This document shows positions 6,018 to 12,071 of a stretch of 12,071 nucleotides of DNA, one piece after another. The notes beneath the pieces are model-generated. The model made no database searches, was not told where the DNA came from, and saw nothing but the letters and a program-made list of their open reading frames with translations. Source of the DNA: Anaerolineales bacterium UBA7227. GTDB taxonomy: Bacteria > Chloroflexota > Anaerolineae > Anaerolineales > Villigracilaceae. A program made the position numbers and the translations under genes. The stretch spans positions 1 through 12,071 of the forward strand of contig DKTP01000117.1 of the NCBI GenBank assembly GCA_002473085.1. The letters run 5' to 3'. The first letter of the stretch is position 1. Every line of letters starts with the position of its first letter.

Positions 6018-7595
6018 ATGCCTAACCTGGACATACTCAAGCATTACATTACCAAAGACGAGCCCTTTGGCCCAATTGATTCTTACCAAATCGGGGCCGC
6101 CGATATCGATGCTTTAAAGTTGCTGTTTGATAAGCAGAATCGCATCTACAAGTCATTTCGGAACAGGCCGTCCATCATTACCGGACGAAGAGGATCGGGA
6201 AAAACATCCTATTTACGATCCGTGTATTTCGACAACCAATATAACAGTTATATTGAAATACAGACTGCCGGCGCTATCGAGCATATTGCCAATATTATCC
6301 AGGAACTGAGTGGCGACACGGTGTTTACGGAAACACTCTGGAAACTGTGGGAAAAGTTCCTGTGGACTTGCGTACTGGCAAACATCGAGCAAACTCAGTT
6401 CCCATCTCTTTCAAAAGAGTCGCTCGTCATCGCCAAATACCTCAGAGGAATGAACATCGAACATGATGATTCAATGGATACTGTTCTCTGGAAATTGGCG
6501 GAATCATGTAAAGAAGTCGTCAACGCTAGCTCAAAGAACGGATTGTCCGAGATATTAAGACAATTCGACGAAAAATGCTTTGAGGAAGCAAAAGCAATCG
6601 CGATCGTAGGACTCAAATCCAAAGGCAGCCGCGCGGTGATTTTAATGGATTCCCTTGAAGATTTTAAATTGAATATTCCGTCAATTGAACGGGCGATCCA
6701 AGGTCTCTTGAAATGCGCAGGCGCGATGAATAATCCAAAAGATGTAGTGGATCTTCGTTTGTGCCTTCCAACAGAACTGTCCGGCAAAATCACTGAAATT
6801 TCTTCTAACCCAATCAAGGATTTCAACCGCGAGGTGAAACTTGAGTGGACCGCCAAGGAACTTATTTCCATCGGGGCTCAACGTTTAATGTATTTTATTG
6901 GCCTGTACTACCCGGAGTTTATTAGAGGAAAGTCCCCATTGGATGAACTAACCCGTGATGAAGCCCTGATGCTTTTCAGAGTTGTTCTTCCCGAAAAAAT
7001 CACCAACCAAAACAATTTTCATGAAACCCCAATATCCTATATTCTGCGACATACACAATTATTGCCACGGCACTTCCTGATGCTACTGAATTCCATTTTT
7101 AAACGATCCAGCCTCACACAATCTTTAAACTCTTTCCCCGTTCGGCAAGAAAAGATCATTTATGGCATTCGCCAAGTGGAAGAACGAATTGTTAAGGAGA
7201 TATTCGGAGCCTTCAGAACGATCTATCCGACCGCAGAAGAGGTATGTAAGCGATGCCTGCCTCAATTGCCGCATGTTTTTTCTGGAGGGGCGCTCCGCCA
7301 AGTTTACAATCGACACGGCAAGATGGTATTTCATGGAGACGAGTTCTTCAATTTTCAACAGATGTTAATCGAAATTGGAGCAATTGGACGGGTGATCCAC
7401 GGTTTGGAATCTGACCTATATATCAAGGGGAAATTTAAATATACTGTCGGTCATGATCTTCCAATTAACTATGAGGATTATTTATGCCTCCATCCTCTTT
7501 TTTCAGGTATTTACAGCAGCGGAAAGCGAGAACGTCCAATTTACCCGGATGGCAGCGGCCCAGATGATGAGGATTATCGAAATATTGACGATTGA
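6018..7595 (+). CDS. P-loop ATPase resembling the Sll1717-type / STAND-like family
   Basis: The product has 525 residues. Walker A is GRRGSGKT (56-63) and Walker B is AVILMDSLED (206-215). DLRLCLPTEL (245-254) sits where a sensor strand is expected. VKLEWTAKELISIGAQRL (273-290) matches the 'W-x-x-x-E-L ... R-L' segment common after the ATPase core in STAND/KAP-like proteins. RHTQLLPRHFLMLLNSIF, then a basic, possibly winged-helix C-terminal region, LCLHPLFSGIY and an acidic tail follow. AAGGAGGAG (6005-6013) lies 4 nt upstream and fixes the start. The gene is divergent from the S24-like operon and convergent with the SPFH pair, with only 8 bp between stop codons and no terminator. Base composition is AT-richer than the flanking housekeeping genes, suggesting acquisition. 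Family members are largely uncharacterised; some lie near defence genes (recalled, not checked). Confidence 0.75.
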   Translation: MPNLDILKHYITKDEPFGPIDSYQIGAADIDALKLLFDKQNRIYKSFRNRPSIITGRRGSGKTSYLRSVYFDNQYNSYIEIQTAGAIEHIANIIQELSGDTVFTETLWKLWEKFLWTCVLANIEQTQFPSLSKESLVIAKYLRGMNIEHDDSMDTVLWKLAESCKEVVNASSKNGLSEILRQFDEKCFEEAKAIAIVGLKSKGSRAVILMDSLEDFKLNIPSIERAIQGLLKCAGAMNNPKDVVDLRLCLPTELSGKITEISSNPIKDFNREVKLEWTAKELISIGAQRLMYFIGLYYPEFIRGKSPLDELTRDEALMLFRVVLPEKITNQNNFHETPISYILRHTQLLPRHFLMLLNSIFKRSSLTQSLNSFPVRQEKIIYGIRQVEERIVKEIFGAFRTIYPTAEEVCKRCLPQLPHVFSGGALRQVYNRHGKMVFHGDEFFNFQQMLIEIGAIGRVIHGLESDLYIKGKFKYTVGHDLPINYEDYLCLHPLFSGIYSSGKRERPIYPDGSGPDDEDYRNIDD

Positions 7596-7603
7596 CCTTA
7601 CCA

Positions 7604-8995
7604 TCAGCGACCATCCGGATTATTCAAGATATTTTGCAGTTGTTCCAGTGTATCCAATGTTTCCTTGGCTAAATAAGCGCGCGTCAAAGGTTCGCGCAAA
7701 CTTTCGTCAAGCACACCGGAAAGAGAAAGCAGAACCGGCTCGGTAAATTGCCCGTTTCTATTTTGCTCTAAGCCTTTAGCAATCGCTACGATGATGTCAT
7801 GTTGAGCTTTTGCCCGGGCTTTTTCTCGCTGCCGAATCCGAAAGGCCTTAGACAAACCGTCAACGACGGTAACCTTACTTTGCTTTTCAGCCATCCAATA
7901 CTCTTTTTGATGCTTTTCCACCGCCTCCGGCAAGATTGTCTCCAACACCTGAAAATCAGTGACGTAAACCCCAAATCCATTCGTGGCAGAGTTTAGTTTC
8001 GTAAAGATATCCTGAACCGCATCGGGAGACAATATCTGCCCGCCATTGCGATTCGCTATAAATAGATCGTCCAGCATCCGGCTCCCAATATAGCCGGGGA
8101 CAATCCCGGTCACCTGGCCCCAGGCGGCGTCAATCCAGGTGAACTCGGATGGCTCCCCCTCGGGGCAGGTCGGCCATCGCAGGGCGTAACGCTCAACGGC
8201 CTGCTTCACGGCAATTGGGTCGTAAGGAAACACCAGTTTACCTTCGGGGTCTTTTTTCTTTGGATCGCCGATACGGCATTCGATCCGAGCCTTAATTTCA
8301 ATTTTAATGCCGTCCTTGGTCCAGGCATCGAACTTAGCCTCATGCACTTTGGGGCGCAGATCCACCACATATTTGACGGTCTCGTACCATTCCAGGAACG
8401 GGACTTTGTCTCCAGGGCCGATGATTCTAGAGAAGCGATTACCGCGTTCTACGTATAAGGCGCATCCATCGAAGACAATTAATATGAGCGGCCCCCCGAG
8501 CGTGCGCGCCATCCACACAGGCCACTGATCGGCTCTGGCGAAGCCTCCATCCTTTGCCATAATGTACTTGAATTGGATAAACATCGTGAACGGCGGCGGA
8601 AGTTTGAACTTTCCATACAGTCGATATTGGATGACCCGCCCCGGCTCGACACTTTCCGGCGGCAGGTAAAAATCGGTAAAAAACAGTTTAGCGAAACCAA
8701 ACGCCTTTGAACGAATCATTTGAAGGCCAACATACGCGACCAGGAATGCCAGTAGAAAGGTTATCAGGATGGATACGGATACTCTGGGCAGCATCGCTAA
8801 TTTTCCCAAATAACGAGAAATCAATTGGGCGACGACCGGAAAAGACCGGATCGCAATGAATCCGGCGATGATTACAACGCCCCCAAAAAATACATTTTCG
8901 AAATGCCGCGCATATTTGCCGAAACTCCGATAGGCATCGTCGCGGGTATACGCGGTTTGCCAGTCAGTTGGATTCTGCGGATAAGGGAAGGTCAT
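7604..8995 (-). CDS. SPFH/band-7 domain membrane protein (second of tandem pair)
   Basis: The product has 463 residues. Two hydrophobic helices (about 33-49 and 73-92) are followed by a band-7-like domain (about 165-355): GGPLILIVFDGCALYVERG, a GPGDKVPFLEW turn, VVDLRPKVHEAKFDAWTKDG, then the KIEIKARIECRI strand, which is the usual SPFH core. A predicted coiled coil follows (about 360-400, EKHQKEYWMAEKQSK to QREKARAKAQHD). SPFH proteins form membrane-bound oligomeric scaffolds or cages. The start at 8995 is chosen because GAGG lies 5 nt upstream and the ATG shares its A with the upstream TAA (TAATG); an in-frame ATG at 9037 would lie inside the upstream gene. It pairs with the preceding SPFH gene, probably as a hetero-oligomer (inference). 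Confidence 0.82.
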   Translation of the reverse strand: MTFPYPQNPTDWQTAYTRDDAYRSFGKYARHFENVFFGGVVIIAGFIAIRSFPVVAQLISRYLGKLAMLPRVSVSILITFLLAFLVAYVGLQMIRSKAFGFAKLFFTDFYLPPESVEPGRVIQYRLYGKFKLPPPFTMFIQFKYIMAKDGGFARADQWPVWMARTLGGPLILIVFDGCALYVERGNRFSRIIGPGDKVPFLEWYETVKYVVDLRPKVHEAKFDAWTKDGIKIEIKARIECRIGDPKKKDPEGKLVFPYDPIAVKQAVERYALRWPTCPEGEPSEFTWIDAAWGQVTGIVPGYIGSRMLDDLFIANRNGGQILSPDAVQDIFTKLNSATNGFGVYVTDFQVLETILPEAVEKHQKEYWMAEKQSKVTVVDGLSKAFRIRQREKARAKAQHDIIVAIAKGLEQNRNGQFTEPVLLSLSGVLDESLREPLTRAYLAKETLDTLEQLQNILNNPDGR

Positions 8996-10755
8996 TATTT
9001 CCTCGCTCCACGGCCGGAAAAGAATATATCCTGCCATTCCTGGAAGTATTTGCCCAATTTCTCTCTTTTCTTTCTCTCGCCGACTTGAGAACTCGCTTCA
9101 TCCTCGTCGTCATCTTCCTCCGACAATTCTTTATGGACATAATCCTGCAGGGAACTCAGGAATCGCATGGCGATCACATGACGCGGCAATTCAGGATTTA
9201 TCTCCTGGGTTTTCTGCAAACCTTCCGCGATGGAATTTAAAAGAAGCGATTCAGCGTATGCCCGCGCCTCCTGCTGCGCGCGTTCCGCCTCGGCTTCGGC
9301 CTCCGCAAGGATATTGTGGCGTTTTCTCTCCCACTCCGAACCCCACGTGTGGATCTGCTGATTCGCGATCAGGTCGTCCTGCTCCTCCTTCCTCGGGAAT
9401 GTAAAATTGACCACCCGCGAAGCCAACAACAGGATCCCCGCCGCGCGCAGGGTCATCTCCGAATTTTTCCTGATTTCATCGGCAATGACGTCCATCGCGT
9501 TGGCAAATTTATAGTCGTTGGCGGGCCGCCACATCTCATCGAGATTTTTTTGCGAGATGACTTTACGGGTCTGGTTCTCGATCACGTTCATCACCCACTG
9601 GTCCCATAAAATAAGAGGCGTTCCTTCGCTAACCATTGTGCTGGTGATCCCAAGCGTCGCCTGAATGCGCGCATGAGAAAAGGGAAAACTCCCCCTGACG
9701 TAACTCAGTCTGTCCGCGCCGCGCAGAAACGGATTCTGCCGGCGGATCTGGCTGTAAAGATCCCTGTCCCAATCTTCTCGGTCAACGCGAAACGCCGTAA
9801 AATAACGCACGTTAAAGCGGATGCCGTCTTTGCTAAAGGCTTCGATCTCCCTGGAGCGGAGTTGCAATCTTAGATCAAAAACCTGGTCGAGTCGCTCCAA
9901 TTTGCCGATAAAGGAGACGCCGGGATTTTCCACGCGTTTGAACCTGTTGCCGCCGGAGATCGTCGCCGCCTGATGCGACTTGGTCCAGATCAAGCCGGGA
10001 CGTTGCAGTTTGCTGAGCAATGGGATGGGAAAATCGGAAAACTGCCAGGTGATATCGCCGGGAATACGCGGCTCATATTTTTTCCAGGCGTGACCGTCCA
10101 CAACCGTGATTGGCGATTGCGTCCCCCAAGTGTAGGCGGCCAATACAAAGAACTTCTTCTTTTTCTCCGCTCGGTCTTCCGGGTCGGACGCGGGAAGGAC
10201 CACATTTGCCAGACTGTAGAGCGCCCCGTAATAAACGGCGATGGCGGGGACAGAGATGAACAAAATTCCCATCCAGCGATTGATGAGCCAGCCAAGGACA
10301 ATAACGCCGATATGTCCGAGCGCCGAAGCCAGCCAGCGTCTCTTCCCATGCTCACGACCAAGCCGAAAGGATAACGCGAAAAAAACAGCCAGGGCGACCG
10401 TCAAACGAACGCTTGAAAACACCCATGCCAGTTCTCCCCAGGTAAGAACCCGCTCTAGTTGAATATCGCTGATCACGTTTGCCTCAATGGCAACAGGTTT
10501 GTTGAACCATATCCACCAGATCATGTCCGGCAACGCCCATACAAACGCGATCCCAAAGACAATTAGAATCAAAAGAACGGTCTGAGACAGCAACTCCGGG
10601 CTGCGACGTTCGTCGGTGTATTTTCTGAGATTGGAGGAAAAGAAATAAGCGGGATACGCGATCAGAAGCACGAATAATCCGACCCAAAGAAAGCCAACGT
10701 CGAACAAATCGTTGACGAAGCCGAACATGTTGTTGATAAACACAACCACGTTCAT
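8995..10755 (-). CDS. Multi-helix SPFH/band-7 domain membrane protein (first of tandem pair)
   Basis: The product has 586 residues. About five hydrophobic segments (near 21-39, 58-82, 113-129, 145-160 and 163-182) precede an SPFH-like domain (about 205-460): SPITVVDGHAWKKYE, a DLRLQLRSREIEAFSKDG strand pair and the IRFNVRYFTAFRVDRED continuation. A charged coiled coil (about 474-520, AEAEAEAERAQQEARAYAES) is typical of SPFH proteins. The C-terminal region holds an acidic run (EEDDDEDE, 546-553) and a basic, aromatic tail. The start at 10755 is chosen because the longer reading frame would begin with a TTG inside the promoter spacer. Several N-terminal helices are more than usual for the superfamily. 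It is likely co-translated with the downstream SPFH gene through the TAATG overlap. The function is unknown; membrane microdomain or protease scaffolding is the usual theme. Confidence 0.82.
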   Translation of the reverse strand: MNVVVFINNMFGFVNDLFDVGFLWVGLFVLLIAYPAYFFSSNLRKYTDERRSPELLSQTVLLILIVFGIAFVWALPDMIWWIWFNKPVAIEANVISDIQLERVLTWGELAWVFSSVRLTVALAVFFALSFRLGREHGKRRWLASALGHIGVIVLGWLINRWMGILFISVPAIAVYYGALYSLANVVLPASDPEDRAEKKKKFFVLAAYTWGTQSPITVVDGHAWKKYEPRIPGDITWQFSDFPIPLLSKLQRPGLIWTKSHQAATISGGNRFKRVENPGVSFIGKLERLDQVFDLRLQLRSREIEAFSKDGIRFNVRYFTAFRVDREDWDRDLYSQIRRQNPFLRGADRLSYVRGSFPFSHARIQATLGITSTMVSEGTPLILWDQWVMNVIENQTRKVISQKNLDEMWRPANDYKFANAMDVIADEIRKNSEMTLRAAGILLLASRVVNFTFPRKEEQDDLIANQQIHTWGSEWERKRHNILAEAEAEAERAQQEARAYAESLLLNSIAEGLQKTQEINPELPRHVIAMRFLSSLQDYVHKELSEEDDDEDEASSQVGERKKREKLGKYFQEWQDIFFSGRGARK

Positions 10756-10792
10756 GCCAAAATTTACTCCGCTATCGAAGATTGAATGGCCT

Positions 10793-10841
10793 TTGCGTAA
10801 CCCGTGAAGGCAGTATATACTCCCCAAAACCCCTTTGTCAA
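10793..10841. promoter_or_regulatory. Divergent promoters sharing one palindromic -10 element
   Basis: AGTATATACT (10812-10821) is a perfect palindrome that contains TATACT on both strands. Minus strand: TTGACA (10841-10836), 18-nt spacer, TATACT (10817-10812), driving the SPFH pair with a leader of about 50 nt. Plus strand: a weak TTGCGT (10793-10798), 17-nt spacer, TATACT (10816-10821), driving the PHP gene with a leader of about 20 nt. Polymerase could not occupy both at once. Confidence 0.6.
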
Positions 10842-10847
10842 GGAATT

Positions 10848-11519
10848 ATGACGCAAAAACCTCTCTTTTCTGTAGAGTTCCACTCCCACACCTCCGCCTC
10901 CAAAGACTCCCTCCTCCGCCCCGCGGACCTGGTCGCGGCGGCGCGGCGGAAGGGAATCGACCGCGTCGTGGTGACCGATCACAACTCCATCGCCGGCGCG
11001 TTGGAAGCGAAACGTCTCGACCCCGGGCGGATCATCGTCGGCGAGGAGATCATGACGACGCGCGGGGAGATCCTGGCCGCGTACGTGACGGAGGAGGTCC
11101 CGGCGGGGCTTTCGCCGCAGGAGACGATCCGCCGCCTGCGGGAGCAGAACGCGTTCATCAGCGTATCGCATCCGTTCGACCGGCTCCGCGAGGGAGGCTG
11201 GAAACAGGATGACTTGACGGAAATCCTCCCGCTCGTGGACGCCATCGAAACGTTCAACTCACGCTGCATGTTTCCGCGCTTCAACGCCGAAGCGGAGGAG
11301 TTCGCGCGTCGAAACGGAGTCCCGCGCACGGTCGGGTCGGACGCGCACGCGGCGTTCGAGCTGGGACGGTCGCTCCTCGAGGTCGAGCCGTTCGAAGGTC
11401 CGGACGAGTTGCGGGCGGTCGTCAGGCGCGGAAGCGCGCGGGTGAAATGGTCGCCGCCCTGGGTGCATCTCGCCTCCCGGTACGCGTCCATTCATAAAAG
11501 AATTAGAAGGAAGGCTTGA
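10848..11519 (+). CDS. PHP-domain metal-dependent phosphoesterase
   Basis: The product has 223 residues. The metal ligand motifs of the PHP superfamily appear in order: EFHSHTSASKD (H12, H14), VVTDHNS (D44, H45), IIVGEEI (E66/E67), ISVSHPFD (H108) and TVGSDAHA (D165, H167). Such stand-alone PHP proteins hydrolyse phosphoesters in the cytoplasm; the best-studied relative is the 3'-nucleoside bisphosphate / nuclease-type YciV (RNase AM), but the substrate here is not determinable. The start at 10848 has AAGGA 3 nt upstream; an in-frame TTG at 10782 lies upstream of the promoter -10 and is rejected. It is GC-rich like the core genome, unlike the divergent SPFH pair. A strong terminator follows after 35 bp. 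Confidence 0.88.
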   Translation: MTQKPLFSVEFHSHTSASKDSLLRPADLVAAARRKGIDRVVVTDHNSIAGALEAKRLDPGRIIVGEEIMTTRGEILAAYVTEEVPAGLSPQETIRRLREQNAFISVSHPFDRLREGGWKQDDLTEILPLVDAIETFNSRCMFPRFNAEAEEFARRNGVPRTVGSDAHAAFELGRSLLEVEPFEGPDELRAVVRRGSARVKWSPPWVHLASRYASIHKRIRRKA

Positions 11520-11554
11520 CGCGTCCTTTCAATGCTGATAAACTACCGCTCTGT

Positions 11555-11585
11555 CTGCTCCGGGCAAACCTTCGGAGCAGTTTTT
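11555..11585 (+). terminator. Rho-independent terminator after the PHP gene
   Basis: CTGCTCCG (11555-11562) pairs perfectly with CGGAGCAG (11573-11580) around a 10-nt loop and is followed by TTTTT (11581-11585). This is the best terminator in the window. Confidence 0.85.
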
Positions 11586-11595
11586 ATGCCGAGCC

Positions 11596-11624
11596 TTGCG
11601 ACCGGTTGCGGGCTTTGGTATAAT
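11596..11624 (+). promoter_or_regulatory. Promoter of the tRNA-tuf operon
   Basis: TTGCGA (11596-11601), a 17-nt spacer, then a perfect TATAAT (11619-11624). Transcription would start near 11631, 13 nt before the first tRNA. Confidence 0.75.
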
Positions 11625-11643
11625 TTTCCTGCTTAAACAGCAG

Positions 11644-11719
11644 GCCGACGTAGCTCAATCGGCAGAGCACCCGCCTTGTAAGCGGGCGGTTACGAGTTCG
11701 ATTCTCGTCGTCGGCTCCA
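11644..11719 (+). tRNA. tRNA-Thr (anticodon TGT)
   Basis: This is a full cloverleaf of 76 nt including encoded CCA. Acceptor GCCGACG/CGTCGGC, D arm GCTC/GAGC, anticodon stem CCCGC/GCGGG with loop CTTGTAA (anticodon 11677-11679) and T arm ACGAG/CTCGT with TTCGATT are all intact. It is first in the cluster and reads ACA/ACR threonine codons. Confidence 0.97.
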
Positions 11720-11727
11720 CAAGAAGG

Positions 11728-11797
11728 GTCGGTTGGTCTGTTAGTCAGTTGGCCTTGCGAAACAGGGCCAAGCGACTAGTAGACGAAAGACTACTAG
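11728..11797. repeat. Structured tRNA spacer with an 8-bp tandem repeat and competing hairpins
   Basis: Three consecutive 8-mers of form GTCNGTTR occupy 11728-11751. Downstream, 11749-11756 pair with 11764-11771, extended by 11742-11746 with 11774-11778. Alternatively 11776-11782 pair with 11791-11797. The two folds share 11776-11778 and exclude each other. The stretch holds no tRNA; it may guide tRNA processing or be a repeat remnant. Confidence 0.45.
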
Positions 11798-11803
11798 CAA
11801 ACC

Positions 11804-11886
11804 GGGCAGTTACCCAAGTGGCCAAAGGGGACTGACTGTAAATCAGTTGTCAGCAGACTTCGGAGGTTCGAATCCTTCACTGCCCA
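11804..11886 (+). tRNA. tRNA-Tyr (anticodon GTA)
   Basis: This is an 83-nt class II tRNA with a long variable arm. The acceptor stem is GGGCAGT/ACTGCCC with discriminator A. The D stem is CCC/GGG. The anticodon stem is ACTGA/TCAGT with loop CTGTAAA (anticodon 11838-11840). The T arm is GGAGG/CCTTC with TTCGAAT. CCA is not encoded. Confidence 0.96.
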
Positions 11887-11934
11887 CTTCCGGTCCCAAC
11901 CGGACCCGCGCAAGCGGAATAGACAGCACGTCAA

Positions 11935-12007
11935 GCCCACGTAGCTCAGTCGGCAGAGCACGTTCTTGGTAAGAACGGGGTCATGGGTTCAAATCCCATC
12001 GTGGGCT
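11935..12007 (+). tRNA. tRNA-Thr (anticodon GGT)
   Basis: This is a full 73-nt cloverleaf: acceptor GCCCACG/CGTGGGC, D arm GCTC/GAGC, anticodon stem CGTTC/GAACG with loop TTGGTAA (anticodon 11968-11970) and T arm ATGGG/CCCAT. CCA is not encoded, unlike the first threonine tRNA. It lies 44 nt before the next start codon, as thrT does before tufB. Confidence 0.97.
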
Positions 12008-12051
12008 CAACTGCTGAAACAGCACACCCTGAGGAAACAAGGAGAAACGCA

Positions 12052-12071
12052 ATGGCGAAGCAGAAATACGA
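12052..12071 (+). CDS. tuf: Elongation factor Tu, first codons only (runs off the right edge)
   Basis: Only MAKQKY and two bases of the next codon are visible. AAGGAGAA (12039-12046) is a strong ribosome-binding site at proper spacing. MAKQK-F/Y-E is a common bacterial EF-Tu N-terminus, and the position right after a tRNA-Thr(GGT) in a Thr-Tyr-Thr cluster mirrors thrT-tufB. EF-Tu delivers aminoacyl-tRNA to the ribosome with GTP. The call rests mainly on context because so little is visible. Confidence 0.75.

Noticed and set aside
11596..11835. 79-codon frame across the tRNA region (contains DVAQSAEHPPCKRAV)
   Set aside because: This is the familiar false translation of a threonine tRNA gene.
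11887..11934. Search for a tRNA-Gly between tRNA-Tyr and tRNA-Thr(GGT)
   Set aside because: Only 48 nt with two small hairpins (CCGGT/ACCGG and CCGC/GCGG), too short for a tRNA.
1..12071. CRISPR array, transposase or integrase gene
   Set aside because: No regularly spaced direct repeats and no DDE, HUH or recombinase motifs were seen in any frame.

Overview
The window looks like a chromosomal segment of a Chloroflexota bacterium, probably Anaerolineae. This is inferred from three things: membrane proteins with long Thr-Pro linkers, a bacterial isopentenyl phosphate kinase, and high-GC housekeeping genes interspersed with short palindromic repeats. No database search was possible.

Left part (1-2740, high GC). 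The left edge holds the N-terminal 90 residues of an isopentenyl phosphate kinase on the minus strand. Its reading frame runs into a hairpin-rich repeat. It is divergent from two tandem paralogous membrane proteins, each with two transmembrane helices, a Thr/Pro linker and an extracytoplasmic beta-rich domain. A hotdog-fold thioesterase follows. Intergenic gaps carry decayed palindromic repeats and a hairpin that may terminate psuG.

Middle part (2741-7595). A minus-strand gene chain reads: 47-codon ORF, then a helical-repeat protein with a C-terminal S24/LexA-like domain, then pseudouridine kinase (psuK), then pseudouridine-5'-phosphate glycosidase (psuG). All junctions overlap by 4, 4 and 1 nt. 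The S24-like domain appears to have lost both catalytic residues. Divergent from this chain is a 525-residue P-loop ATPase resembling the Sll1717-type family. The S24-like gene and the ATPase are visibly less GC-rich than the flanks and look like acquired accessory genes. They are the best candidate here for an undescribed system.

Right part (7604-12071). Two SPFH/band-7 membrane proteins overlap by 1 nt and run toward the ATPase. They are transcribed divergently from a PHP-domain phosphoesterase; the two promoters seem to share one palindromic -10 element. After a strong terminator comes a tRNA cluster, Thr(TGT)-Tyr(GTA)-Thr(GGT), leading into the first codons of a gene that is almost certainly tuf (EF-Tu). 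This matches the E. coli thrU-tyrU-glyT-thrT-tufB order with the glycine tRNA missing.
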